This document shows positions 44,582 to 56,391 of a DNA stretch of 64,000 bases, in pieces. A program made the position numbers and the translations under genes. A model generated the notes under the pieces. The model was given only the letters and a program-made list of their open reading frames with translations, had not been told where the DNA came from and made no database searches. Origin of the DNA: Fremontodendron californicum (taxonomy: Eukaryota > Streptophyta > Magnoliopsida > Malvales > Malvaceae); NCBI GenBank assembly GCA_030761205.1, contig JAULJL010000002.1, positions 16,967,010 through 17,031,009 on the forward strand, written 5' to 3'. Numbering within the stretch: the first letter of the stretch is position 1; each line of letters starts with the position of its first letter.

Positions 44582-46503
44582 ACTGTGCTGTAATCAGTTA
44601 TTGTTCAACTTCAAGAAGAATATCACTTTGGATTCTTGTACTTCGTTTGGATGCGCATATAAAAGATTTCACTGTGTCGAAATATAATTAAATTTATAAA
44701 AACTTTGTTTTAATTTAAGTTTTGATCCGGTGAAAATCTTTTTTCATCACATTTAAATTAAAAGCATTAATCTATTTGATTGTAGTACCTTTTTGGGTGT
44801 CAACTACAATAGAAATATATAGGTAGGAATGGTGAGAACAAAGGTTATTCCATGAGAATTATAAAAAAGGTAAATAATTGAAAAAAAATTTGTTTGCACC
44901 CATAATAAAAGATATTTATTAAAAAATTAAAACCAGTTCTTTTGATATTCCTTTTAAATTAATTTTTTTCATGATAGAGTATAGATAAGAATATTACAAG
45001 AAAAAATATTTTATTTTGATGTTATGGGACCAAATTCATTTTTAAGTTAAAAAAATAATTTAAATTCTGATATTTATTTTAAAATAAATAGATATTTTTC
45101 AAATTTTATATACATTATTGTGTTATTCTATTTATTAAATGCTCTTATAATTTTCAAATACAAGAAATAATCATTTAAGAAAATTATTTTATGAAAAAGA
45201 AAATAAAAAATTAAATTTTAACATGAAAAGACAAATTTTGGTGTATTGGAGTTTTTAACACAAGCACACGAGTTTTTATAATAAAAACATGAATTCTATT
45301 TTGTTATTGCAAAGGTGAAACTAATAACAATATTTGTATTAAGAATAATAACAAGCAAACCATATAAAAAAAATAAAATTTGATAAACTCATAATAAAGA
45401 AATCAATTAATAAAACATGGATTCGAATTTTGAGGGTTTTTTTGCAAAGCCAAATGTTTATTGATAAAAAAAATTCATAAAACTAGTATTAAATACTAAA
45501 ATAAAAAATAAAAGAGAGAGAGAGAGAGATTCACTACAAATACAAACACAAAAACTGAAATCTCCTAAAATTTGCTTCATTTTTAGTCGAAAATAACCTC
45601 ATTTAACCAAATCCAACATGTTGAAATTGTTTTTTGTCTCAAACTATTAGATTTGCTTTGGATTTTTTTCCTTCATGGTGAAATCTAATTGTTTAATACT
45701 AATTTAAGAACCAAGCAATACAAATCTAGTCTTTTGAAAATGAAAATGGCCTTAAGTGACCAACAAAAGTGCCCATGGGTCAGGTCGGGACGGGTCCGAG
45801 CTCGAACCAAATTTTTTTTTTTGCTTGTTCAGCCCATCTTTTTCCTTTATGGTGAAATCTAATTGTTTAATATTAATTTAAGAACCAAGCAACACAAATC
45901 TAGTCTTTTGAAAACGAAAATGGCCTTAAGTAGCCAACAAAGGTGCCCATGAGTCATGTCGGGATAGGTCCGAGCTCGAACTTAGACATGGTATCAATAT
46001 TTCACATGTTTGTTCAAGCCTAATTCGATTTTACAATTCGTGCCTCAAAATTTCGCTCAGATCGACCCATACAACTAAATGCTACAGTCCAAATCCACCC
46101 AGATAAAAAAAAATCAAAAAATAAAATAAAACACTTGAGATTTTTTTTATTAAAATTATTATAGAAATTTTAATATTATATTAAATATTTTTAGTATAAA
46201 TATTATAGTAAATATTTTTATAAATTATAAAAGTCAAATATGATATTAATTATCTATAATAAAAAATATTAATGATAAATTAAATAATTATATAATTCTT
46301 GTTTATTAATTATTATAAAAATGTTTTTTTCCTTTGGTCAAAGATGTTTAATTATTTTTTGATAAATATTTTTTTTTACATAAGCAAATCAAATTTATTT
46401 TGTTATTTACCTCATTTTAAATTTTTATTTTTTACGTTGCACTCGTTTCAATTATCATCACTCATCAATCACTGAAGTTCCGGTTGGGTTAGTTAATTTT
46501 ATG

Positions 46504-46547
<44 letters not shown>

Positions 46548-47580
46548 CAACGACCACCATTAAAATGGAGCGCATCGTTCCCATTAAAAGAGTTCGCACA
46601 TCATCACCCTTTTTGGGTTAGTTAATTTTTATTTTATGTGTTATTATTACTTATTATTAGTGTTTGAATATTCGCGTTATTTCATTTTTATTATCATATA
46701 TTGAATACGATTATAACACAAAAAGAAACATGAATTTAGAGTTAAAATTGAATTATTATGATAAATTATGCAAAATATCATAACTTGATGATAAATTTTA
46801 AAATAAGCTATAAAGATAAAATAACTCAAATACAACAAGAATACACGAATCAATTCATTATATGTATATTATATATATATATATATATAAAATTAAGATG
46901 GATATCAAAATTTAATTTATTTAGATTATATTAATATCCTTCATTTATATTCATATTAAAAAAAAAAAAAAAAGCTAATAACTATTATACAATAACTCAT
47001 AACTTATAACATCATTTAACATAATTTTTTTTTTACATTTTATTATTATAATATTTTTTTTTCTTTTGATTCAACATCAAAAATTTTAAAAAAATAATTA
47101 CTTACATCAATCCATCTCATATTATTATTCAATATTTTAATTTTACCATTAATTTATCAATACAATAATTTTTTATTCAGTAATATATAAATCAAAAAAA
47201 TAATATGACTTCATTTTTCAAAAAATAAAAATAAAGAATCAATCATTATACAACACGTGACACAAAATTAAGACTTATTTGAATAGTGTCACACATGAAC
47301 ATGACATGGAAAAATAACTAAAATACGACACGACACGAAAAAATAACATGACCACGACATGAATAAATGAATGTGTTAAAATTTATATAAAACGAACTTT
47401 ACACAAAATTGAGAATTATTTGAATAGTGCCAATTTAGACCTAAAAATTTCGGACATGAAACGAACATGAAAAAATAACTAAAACCCAATACAACACGAA
47501 AAAATAATACTAGCACAACATGAATACACGAATGTGTAAAAATCTATCAACACTACACACAAAAATAACGGGAAATAAAA
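44582..47580. other. AT-rich intergenic DNA with simple repeats
   Basis: No gene found in about 3 kb. Notable contents are a (GA)n run at 45516-45528, a 34-T homopolymer at 46509-46542 and a TA microsatellite near 46870-46888. The stretch 47250-47580 has repeated wording (ACACGAAAAAATAAC, CATGAATACACGAATGTGT) that recurs at 52420-52445, right of the gag-only element. Confidence 0.55.
45664..45990. repeat. Tandem duplication of about 175 bp
   Basis: The segment beginning TTTTTCCTTCATGGTGAAAT (about 45664) recurs as TTTTTCCTTTATGGTGAAAT (about 45838), and both copies run into GTGCCCATG and CCGAGCTCGAAC. The copies differ at roughly one site in fifteen. The GTGCCCATGGGTC end resembles a hAT-MITE terminus, so this may be a duplicated fragment of such an element. 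Confidence 0.75.
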
Positions 47581-47585
47581 TTTAG

Positions 47586-48436
47586 TGATGTAAACCCGTG
47601 GGGTTAAACTCTTTGAACCCACTAACAAATTGAAATACCCTAACCCCAAGAAAGCCAAGATTCAGGTAATGAAAACTTAAACCCTTAGAAATCTTGTTTC
47701 TAAGAACCTAGATAAGCTAAGCTAGCTAGACTCCAAGAATGCTTGTTTCAAGAACCTAAGTTTGATAGGTTGAACGCCACACAGAAAGAATTCTTTGATA
47801 AGTTCCTAAGTTCTATCAAGAACTAAAAGAGTAAATACTCACTTGAATAAAATTCAACTCTAATTGATCAAAAGATAATTAATTGTAGGCGGCTAGACAT
47901 AGTATTTATAGCCTCCCTACATAACCTAATCAGCTATCCTAATAGAATACTAATCCAAATGCAAGTCCTTGTCAGCCAAGGACTCCTAACCTAAGTGCAA
48001 GACTTAATAATCAGCCAAGCACACTCTCAATCCCATTACAAGTGTAAATTCGCCTAGTCCTAATCTAAATAAGAAAGACTACTTAAATTATGGGCTGAAC
48101 ATGCTCAAGCCCAAACCTAATAAATTAAAAAAGATGTCCAACAAGTTTAATGAAAGTAGACCCCACTTAACCTATTGGACATATTAAATAAGTCAGGCCC
48201 AAAAGCCTAAGTAATTACAAGACTTAAAATAAGCCCAAATAATGTGCCACCTTGTGTTTTTGAATCACATGGACCAAACTTGGATGCAAGCCCATCTTGC
48301 ATGTTAAAGCCTTTCTTGAATAACTTGCAACATGGTCCATGTGAATTTCATCCATTCTTGTCATGTTTCCCAGAACTTCTTGGATCTTGGCCCATATAGA
48401 AATTGCCATGAGATTGAGCCATCTTGGATCCTATCA
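47586..48436 (-). repeat. 3' LTR of the gag-protease element
   Basis: 851 bp, same length as its partner. In the first ~215 bp compared by eye there are about twelve differences, nearly all transitions, suggesting an older, methylation-mutated copy than the cargo Athila element. Confidence 0.9.
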
Positions 48437-48469
48437 TTCCTCCTTTCCTCGAAAAGATTCGCCCTCGAA

Positions 48470-48755
48470 TCTTAGCCTTTTGTGTGAGAATGACGACGCT
48501 AGGTACTAAATCAAGGTGATGCACAATGCTGCTTATGGGTGACAACCTATCCTGCAACTCTTTCGAAAATAAATCCTTACAATCCTTCAACAAAGAAACA
48601 GGCAAAGTAGGTAAAGATTGGTTAAGAGCATCAAGGATAAGAACCCCACTCTCCTTTGCATCAGAAAAATTCGCAAATTCTTTGTTTTCCTCTACAGGAA
48701 TGGTCTCATTTTCCACTAGTGACTCCTCTCTTGTGTCATTATTTTCAGCCACCTC
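48470..48755 (-). pseudogene. Pol stub (pre-RT segment), truncated
   Basis: A minus-strand frame with LLKDCKDLFSKELQDRLSPI and HHLDLVPS matches the segment just before RT in Ty3/gypsy polyproteins. The sequence then runs straight into the polypurine tract, so RT, RNase H and integrase were removed. Upstream, 48755-48935 is Lys/Glu/Ser-rich low-complexity linker. Confidence 0.7.
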
Positions 48756-48935
48756 TATTTATTTTTCACTTTCTTTTTTACTCTCTGTTTCCTCTTGCTT
48801 TTCTTTATTTGCAGTCACCTCACTTTCTTTTTCATTTTTCTCTCTCTCTTTTTCTATCTTTTTTGTTCTCCATCTTTCCTCATTAGATTCGGCTACACTC
48901 AATTCTTTTTTCTCAAAAACAGATTTCAATTTCAA

Positions 48936-49650
48936 TTAGTCTTCATAGATCTGCTTTGGTGTTAAAGGAACAAGGTTGATTTTCTTCCCATCTTTTTCAA
49001 ATCTGTACCTATTCCTAAACCCATCATGAATAACCCTCCTATCATACTGCCATAGCCTCCCCAACAATAGATGGTCAGCATGCATAGGCACTACATCACA
49101 AAGCACCTCATCACTATACCTCCCTATAGTAAAAGCTATCATTACTTGCCTAGTCACCTTAACCTTCCCACATTCATTCAGCCATTGCAATTTGTAAGGC
49201 TTAGAATGTTTAAGCATAGGTAAACCCAACTTTTCTACTAAGGTAGTACTAGCTACATTGGTGCAACTCTCTCCATCAATTATTATACTACATACTTTAT
49301 TGTTCACAAAACATCTAGTATGAAAAATATTTTCCCTTTGTTGCTCTACATCATCTATTTTAATTTGTGCAGTCAAAGCACGCCTAGCAACAAGAGATTT
49401 ACCTTTCACGGGGTAGTCCAAGTTAGCATCATCACCATCACAATCACTAGCATCTTTCGATTCTGATATGTCATCACAATCATCCTCACTTTCGGTCATG
49501 ACTTCACCATTAGCATGCATGATCATCACCCTTTTGTTTGGACATTGAGATGCAATATGGCCTGAACCCAAACATTTAAAGCATTTGATATATCTATTCC
49601 TTGAAGAATTGGAATTTGAAAATACCTTGGGTTTATCCCTGCTAGTGCAC
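48936..49650 (-). pseudogene. Ty3/gypsy zinc knuckle and aspartic protease
   Basis: The frame includes the end of a CCHC knuckle (CFKCLGSGHIASQCP region near 49590-49530), an acidic spacer and a protease with IIIDGESCTNVAS (D-x-G followed by E where Ser or Ala is usual) and ADHLLLGRLWQYDRRVIHDG. An in-frame stop just before the first Met near 49650 separates it from gag. The protease would process Gag. The G-E-S in the active-site loop and the stop suggest this copy is inactive. Confidence 0.8.
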
Positions 49651-50617
49651 TATTCTTTTCCCTTTGGTTGTTCGGTTTTGCCTTTGACAAGAGCCTGGTC
49701 TTTGTCCCACTTTGGTTTCCAAGGAATGCTAAAAACCGAAGAATACCTTGCTGCCCCCTTTCTTTTCAATTTCCTTTCCTCCTTCATAGCCATGTGCACC
49801 ATGTCTTCGATCTCAACATAATGCTGCAACTCCACAACATTGGCTATGTCTCTATGTAAGCCACTCAAAAATCTAGCCATGGTGTCTTCCTTATCCTCCT
49901 CTACATTGGTTCTAATCATAGCCACCTCCATCTCCTTACAGTAATCCTCTACACTCCTAGACCTTTGGGTAAGGTTTTGAAGTTTTTGGTAAAGGTCCCT
50001 ATAATAGTGGCTAGGTACAAACCTACTTTTCATGAGAGCTTTCAATTCCCCCATGTCTCTATAGGTCTCTCATGGTTTCTCCTCCTACTCGTTACTAGTT
50101 GATCCCACCAAACTATGACATAATCAGTAAATTCAATGACTGCCAACTTCACCTTCTTCTCCTCCGAATAGTTGTGACAATCAAAGATCAACTCTATTTT
50201 CTTCTCCCACTCCAAATACACCTCAGGATCAATTTTACCTTGGAATGGTGGAATTTTCATTTTAATATTCCCAAGGTTCCTATCTTCTCTATTTTCGCAA
50301 TCATGACCCCTAGTGTTTCTCCTAGGCCTTCCTCTATGCATAACTCCTCTAGGTCTACCTATATCGACCTCCTCATCATCCTCCTTCTCAAGGTCATGCT
50401 CATCAATCACACTAGGCTCACGCCTAACTCTTCTACCTTGCCCCTCTTGTAGGCTTTGATTGACTGCCGATTGTGTCTCTATCTTGTCAGTCATATTTGC
50501 CATCACCAAATTGATATGCTCAAAATATTGTTTAATAGCCTGTATTTTGCAGGCTGGTTTATCTTCTTCCCTCTTGTGTGATGATTCACTTTGATGAGAC
50601 ATTTGAAATTGCTGCAA
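49650..50617 (-). pseudogene. Ty3/gypsy gag, frameshifted
   Basis: ATG at 50617 opens a frame with an acidic, Arg-rich N-terminal region and the gag segment KIPPFQGKIDPEVYLEWEKK, then shifts frame near 50050 into a second frame with LYQKLQNLTQRSRSVEDYCK and MARFLSGLHRDIANVVEL, which is the gag core. Both frames run on the same strand and overlap slightly, so one shift broke the gene. The wording is that of chromovirus-type gag proteins. Confidence 0.82.
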
Positions 50618-51497
50618 AACAGAATGTCAGTGATAATAAAATTAAGCTCACACACTCTCTTAGTGTTTACACTCTAAGTATGATACCACTCCAACTCTTG
50701 TTTGCACTCTTTTAGGATTTTTCTTTAATAATCTTACTCACTCTTGCCTTTTACCATTCTATTTCCTCTTTCAGGTTCTTTAGGAAATAGAAGAAATCTT
50801 CAAGAACTAGAAGAAATCTTCAAGAACTCCCTTGCTTAATTCTACTTAGCAAAAAGAATCAAGAAACAAGAAATCCAATTAGTAAGAAGGTAAAACAAGT
50901 AAAAACAAGAACAAGATTACCAAGAATTCAAATCTTTCCTATTTCCCTTGATCTTTTTCGAATCTTTCTTTTTTTTCTTGCTGTTCAAATACTTTCCTTA
51001 TTTTTTTTTTCAAGAACGAGACTTCTTGATTTTCTTGATATCTCGGATGAACTTCTTTTTTCTTTCTTGGGATTGTTCGAATGCCCCTCTGAATTCTTGA
51101 ATTTTTTTTTTAAGATTCGGATCAAGAATCAACAAGAACAAATTTTAATAGATCAAGAATTCAAAAAACGAAATCTTGACCTAAACCATTTTTCAAGAAT
51201 AAAACCTAAAACTTAGACGGACTAAAAACTATAACCCTAGGAAAAATGCCTAAAGCTATAACCTCAAGTTAAGTTTGTTTGAAACCCCAAAACCTTGTCG
51301 GTGATAGTTTAGAGAAAATCCCTTCTTGAAAAACCACTTTTCAAGACTTAAACTTCAAAACTAGATTGCCTAAAAACTATAACCCTAGGAAAAATGTCTA
51401 AAGCTATAACCCCAAAACAAATATTTTTGAAACCCCAAAATCTTGTCAGTGACAATCCAGACAAAAAGCCTAATTGGAACCTGACTTTGATACCAAC
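50618..51497 (-). other. Leader of the gag-protease element with a ~140-bp duplication
   Basis: Noncoding 5' leader between the primer site (about 51478-51495) and gag. A segment starting CTAAAAACTATAACCCTAGG near 51222 recurs near 51370, both followed by GAAACCCCAAAA and CTTGTCGGTGA/CTTGTCAGTGA. T- and C-rich stretches lie near 50940-51120. Confidence 0.65.
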
Positions 51498-52348
51498 TGA
51501 TGTGAACCCGTGGGGTTAAACCCTTTGAACCCACTAATAAATTGAAATACCCTAACCCCAAGAAAGCCAAGATTCAGGCAATGGAAACTTAAACCCTTAG
51601 AAATCTTATTTCTAAGAACCTAGATAAGCTAAACTAGCTAGACCCCAAGAATGTTTGTTTCAAGAACCTAAATTTGATAGGTTGAACGTCACAGAGAAAG
51701 AATTCTTTGATAAGTTCCTAAGTTCTATCAAGAACTAAAAGAGTAAATACTCACTTGAATAAAATTTCAACTCTAATTGATCAAAAGATAATTAATTGTA
51801 GGCAGCTAGACATAGCATTTATAGCCTCCCTACATAACCTAATTAGCTATCCTAATAGAATACTAATCCAAATGCAAGTCCTTGTCAGCCAAGGACTCCT
51901 AACCTAACTGCAAGACTTAATAATCAGTCAAGAACACTCTCAATCCCATTACAAATGTAAATTCGACTAATCCTAATCTAAATAAAAAAGACTACTTAAA
52001 TTATGGGCTGAACATGCTTAAGCCTAGACCTAATAAATTAAAAAAGATGTCCAACAAGTTTAATGAAAGTAGACCCCACTTAGCCTATTGGACTTATTAA
52101 ATAAGTCAGGTCCAAAAGCCTAAGTAATTACAAGACTTAAAAAAGCCCAAATAATGTGGCACCTTGTGTTCTTGAATCACATGAACCAAACTTGGATGCA
52201 AGCCCATCTTGCATGTTGAAGCCTTTATTGAATAACTTGCAACATGACCCAAGTGAATTCCATCCATTCTTACTATGTTTCCTAGAACTTATTGGATCTT
52301 GGCCCATATAGAAATTGCCATGGGATTGAGCTATCTTGGATCCTATCA
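51498..52348 (-). repeat. 5' LTR of the gag-protease element
   Basis: 851 bp, partner of 47586-48436, with the initiator-Met-type primer site immediately to its left on the plus strand. Confidence 0.9.
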
Positions 52349-52353
52349 TTTAG

Positions 52354-52914
52354 AGTTATTTAAATAGTGCTAATTAGAACTGGCAATTTCGGACCCAATA
52401 TGAACATGAAAAACTAATATAATACACATGAATACACGAATGTGTCAAAATTTATACATAACGTGTCAAAAATTATACATATGTAATATCTTTATACGAT
52501 TATAACATAATAAAATAAAATAAATACAAAAATACAAAAATAAATTGGAGTTGCTTGCCACGTGGCAAGCAACTCCCTTAATTTCCCTTCAGTTGAAGGG
52601 AAAATTTCCTTCAATTTCCATTGAAGGGATAGTTTTAATATATTTTTATAAGATTATTGAGTTGTTCTATTACTATTTGAAGATTGAAATTTTCTTTGTT
52701 TACTTTTTTACAGTTATTTCCTTTTGCTTCATCATTCTCTCCTTTTACTTCAACTTTGTTTGATATTTTTATTTTTCTTGTATTTCCACGGAATTATTTT
52801 AATTTTAAGTTTGGAAGAAGATTTTTTTATTGACGCTTAAATTTAGAAATGCCATGAACATGTTTTTTTTTTTTTCTAATGTCATTACTCATTTATGATC
52901 CTAAAGTTTTATTT

Positions 52915-52957
<43 letters not shown>

Positions 52958-54147
52958 CATGTGTCTAAATAAACGCTCTAGACGGGTGGAACCCAAGTTT
53001 CGAATTTAAAAGTGCCCACCAGATTTATGAGACTCTATCTGATTTATGAATGCATCCATATTATACTTTAATGATAAATTTATCTTATAAATTTTAAATC
53101 TTAAAAAAAAATTCTGCATTTTTTTAATTGACTTTGCGTAGCTAAGTGTCTTGAAAATGAGATGTCAAATTAAACTATTTTTATAAGTAAACAAATTTAT
53201 TAATAATGTTAGAAAAATATACAAATTTATCATTTTATTTATGTTAATAATCCAAATTTATCAATAATTTTTTAATTGGTATAATTTTACTATTACATTT
53301 TTAACTTTTGAGTAGATTTATCATTATACTTCACATTTTGAAATAAATTTGGTCAAAACATAACAATTGAGAAATATTATGTAGAATATTTTGTTAAAAC
53401 TATTTTATAATTTTTTTTAAAAAAATCTTAGAAATGGCATGACAAGAAAAAAAAAAAGCAATACCAATTGAAAAAATATATGTAGAATTATATTTAGTAA
53501 AAATACCATCATAAAGAAAAATAAAATAAAAAACTCAGATTATTATATGACATTATATTTAATAAAAAAATGCAATGATAAAAAATAATAATAATAAAAG
53601 GAAAAATTAAGATTTTGGTGGCATGGTTATTTTTTCCTGCCATATAATTTCAAAAAAAAAAAAATTTGGAATTGTAAAACAACTTCATACGAAATTTTCT
53701 ATTGAATATTCTCTAATTGCACCAAAATTTGAAATATAATGATAAATTTGCTCCAAAATTCAAATTCTAATGGTAAAATTGCAGAAAGATTCATAATAAG
53801 TTTAAACTGTTCATATAAATACAATGATAAATTCATACCTTATCCCATAATGCCTAAATAACTTTTTTATTTTTATTAATAGGGGTATTGCCGTAGTGGT
53901 TGGGCATTCCAATTTCCACATTACTCCCTATCCCAATTTTTTTTTGTCTCTTTGATTTTGATGCAAATTAAAAAAACTTTGACTTATGTATATTTAATAT
54001 TATAATTTTTTTTTATTTATAATATTGATGTATTACAATTTTGACTAAAAAAAATAAATATAAAAAATAAAAGTATTAAGTATTTCAAAATAAAAAATAA
54101 AAAATAAACTTCATTTCAAGATATATAAAGAATATAAATAAAAAAGA
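52354..54147. other. AT-rich intergenic DNA with a perfect palindrome
   Basis: No gene recognised. It holds a 30-bp perfect palindrome at 52547-52576 and a long AT microsatellite (about 52917-52954). The remainder is AT-rich with many poly-A runs. Confidence 0.6.
52547..52576. repeat. 30-bp perfect palindrome with a CACGTG core
   Basis: The left half is GGAGTTGCTTGCCAC and the right half is its exact reverse complement, centred on CACGTG (the G-box). A second near-palindrome TTTCCCTTCAGTTGAAGGGA follows at about 52582. It may be the folded end of a small foldback element or a bHLH/bZIP site. Confidence 0.9.
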
Positions 54148-54155
54148 GGAGGGAC

Positions 54156-54731
54156 TTGTAGAAGTGCTCATGGGTCGGGTCGGGTGGGATTCGGGCTTAG
54201 GTATGATACCAACATCATATATACTTACCCAAGTCCGGCCCGGTCCGAAATATGAGTCCCAAATTATGTACAAATCCGTCTATATTTGTAAATGGATAGT
54301 CCAAACCCGTTTAGGTCCGCTCATTTTTTAAAAAAAAAATAAAACTTAAACAAATATTTTTATTATTATTTAATTTTAGTAATTTTATTTTTTTTATTAA
54401 GTTTTAAAACATGGATAACTTAGCATATTTTTAAATGTTTACACTATAATATTATATATGTTTATTTTTTATATGATATAAATTACATAATATATATAAA
54501 TATAAAAATAATATATTATATAAATGAAAAATGGGCGGGCTGAGCCAAGCCTGGGCGGGCCAGGCCGGGCTCGAGCCTTGATAGTTGGAGTCAAGGCCCG
54601 ACCCATTTTTTAAACGGGCCTTATTTTTTTGCCCAAGCCCATATTTCAGGCCTAATATTTTTGTCCAAACCCTCCAAAATATAATCGGGCCTTCGGGCTT
54701 GGGCGGGTAGCCCGACCCTTGAGCAGGTCTA
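54156..54731. mobile_element. hAT-type MITE, about 576 bp
   Basis: Inverted ends TAGAAGTGCTCATGGGTCGG (from 54159) and CCCGACCCTTGAGCAGGTCT(A) (to 54731) match at about 17 of 21 bases. Flanks GGAGGGAC (54148-54155) and GGAGGGAG (54732-54739) form an 8-bp duplication with one mismatch if three extra bases TTG belong to the left end. The core is AT-rich with GGGCGGGC-type subterminal words. Confidence 0.75.
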
Positions 54732-55334
54732 GGAGGGAGTAAGTAGGAGTTTTTATTAGAATATTGCTTTTTTTTTTCTTCTTCAAAATACCTATATTTT
54801 GTTTTTATGTATCGAAATACGCTAGATTCAAAAATCATTGAGAAACCACCATGGTCAGTGGCGACTTCCGAACTAATGTTTGTATTTTTTTCACAGGAGA
54901 GTATGAAAATCACCCTCGGTGAGAGCGACTTTCATACATTATATAAAAATAATAATTCAATTTTACACAAGAGAATTCGCCATCGTTTTTTTTATATTAA
55001 GAAGAGAAGTCGCCCGACTTCCCATCATTTTTTTTTATTTTAAAAAAAATATTAAATAACAAAACTTAAATAAAAATTATATAATTTATAATTTTAAAAA
55101 ATAAAAATAATAATAATAATAAAATTTAAAAAATAACAATTTTTAAATTTTTAAAAATTATATAAATTATATAAATTTTTTTATACAATTTTTGTATTTT
55201 TTTAACTGTATGTATATAATTTATATTTTTTTAACTGTATGGTATATAATAACTGTATGTATAACGATATTATTGTTGATGCGAACTCTCCCTCGATGTA
55301 TCAGATTAATAAGGACATTTTCGACGGCTATGAC

Positions 55335-55645
55335 TAGAGGTGTCCATGGGCCAAGCCGAGGTCCGAATTTTTTTTTATTTCCCTTGCCCAATTTCGGGCC
55401 GAGCCGGGACCGACCTGAAAGCTTGTTTCACTATTCAAAAATATTAAAAAAATATTTTTATTTTTATATTAATATTAATATATATTTTATACTTAAATTT
55501 AAATAAAAAAAATATTTTTATTTAATAAATAGTAATTCGGGTCAGCCCGGACTGCTTGAATTACAAAAGCACTTGTCCAAAGCTTGGTCCAATACGATCC
55601 AGGCTTATCGGGCCGAACGGGCTGCTCGACTTGTGAACAGATCTA
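55335..55645. mobile_element. hAT-type MITE, 311 bp
   Basis: Ends TAGAGGTGTCCA and TGAACAGATCTA, flanks GCTATGAC (55327-55334) and GCTATGAT (55646-55653), an 8-bp duplication with one transition. It is nested in the Mutator-type MITE. Confidence 0.82.
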
Positions 55646-56086
55646 GCTATGATCTTCATTCTTGCACAATCCACAATGCTTTAAGAGGTACACTTCATTA
55701 CGAATACAAGATGAAAGAATCCGATTGACATTACGAATACGAATATAATTTTTAAAACTTTTATAAATTGTTATTTTTTATATTTTATTATTTAAAATTT
55801 AAAATTTTTTAAAATTATAAATTCCCTTGTTGAAATTTTTTTTATTTTATATAATGTATGAAAGTTGCCCTCTATATTTTTTTATGAAAAAAAATACAAA
55901 CATTAATTGAAAAGTCACCACCGATCATGACAATTTTTTAAGGATAGCTATACTGATTCGGTATACTCTAAAAATACCTTTGGTACAATATTGACGATCT
56001 CACAAAGATTGAATTTCAGGGAATTTCTGTTTACTGATCTCATCTTTTACGGAATCGATCCCCTACAAGAATATGTGGAGCTCAGC

Positions 56087-56338
56087 ATGTCTGGAAGCAC
56101 AGGAGAACGTTCTTTTGCTGATATTATTACCAGTATTCGATACAGGGTCATTCATAGTATTACTATACCTTCCCTATTCATCGCGGGTTGGTTATTCGTC
56201 AGCACAGGTTTAGCTTATGATGTGTTTGGAAGCCCTCGTCCAAACGAGTATTTTACAGAGAGCCGACAAGGAATTCCATTAATAACTGGCCGTTTTGATT
56301 CTTTGGAACAACTCGATGAATTTAGTAGATCTTTTTAG
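56087..56338 (+). pseudogene. psbE: psbE (cytochrome b559 alpha subunit), nuclear copy of plastid gene
   Basis: An 83-codon frame of exact plastid psbE length (MSGSTGERSF at the start, DEFSRSF at the end), normally encoding the photosystem II haem-binding alpha subunit. The haem-ligand His in VIHSITIP is present and the frame is open. Residue 20 is Arg where I expect Trp (TGG to AGG). In the nucleus it lacks a promoter and transit peptide and is unlikely to be used. Confidence 0.93.
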
Positions 56339-56347
56339 GAGGACCCA

Positions 56348-56391
56348 ATGACCATAGATCGAACCTATCCAATTTTTACAGTGCGATGGTT
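56348..56391 (+). pseudogene. psbF: psbF, first 14-15 codons only (plastid DNA)
   Basis: Starts ATG at 56348 and reads MTIDRTYPIFTVRW before the plastid segment ends and the transposon arm resumes. It encodes the N-terminus of the cytochrome b559 beta subunit; about two thirds of the gene is missing. Confidence 0.88.

Larger units (their letters stand above)
47586..52348 (-). mobile_element. Gag-protease-only Ty3/gypsy element (non-autonomous), 4.76 kb
   Basis: Two 851-bp LTRs (47586-48436 and 51498-52348; TGATAGGATC to ACATCA on the minus strand) flanked by a perfect 5-bp duplication TTTAG (47581-47585 and 52349-52353). The primer site next to the 5' LTR (right side) reads TGGTATCAAAGTCAGGTT on the minus strand, an initiator-Met tRNA type with two changes. 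The polypurine tract is GAGGAAAGGAGGAA at 48437-48450. The inner region of about 3.06 kb encodes gag, zinc knuckle, protease and a stub of pol only. Confidence 0.92.
55941..56391 (+). other. Nuclear plastid DNA insertion (psbE-psbF region)
   Basis: Both borders are set by where the right arm of the surrounding MITE stops and resumes matching its left arm. The segment contains sequence upstream of psbE, the whole psbE reading frame, the 9-bp intergenic gap and the first codons of psbF, in plastid order and strand. It is about 451 bp and colinear, with few changes, so the transfer is fairly recent. Confidence 0.88.

Noticed and set aside
48526..48939. 137-codon plus-strand frame rich in Ser and Phe
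   Set aside because: It is the antisense shadow of the acidic Lys/Glu-rich pol linker on the minus strand.
56087..56338. Functional nuclear psbE
   Set aside because: The segment is a colinear plastid fragment that ends inside psbF, lies in a transposon arm and has no nuclear promoter or transit peptide.
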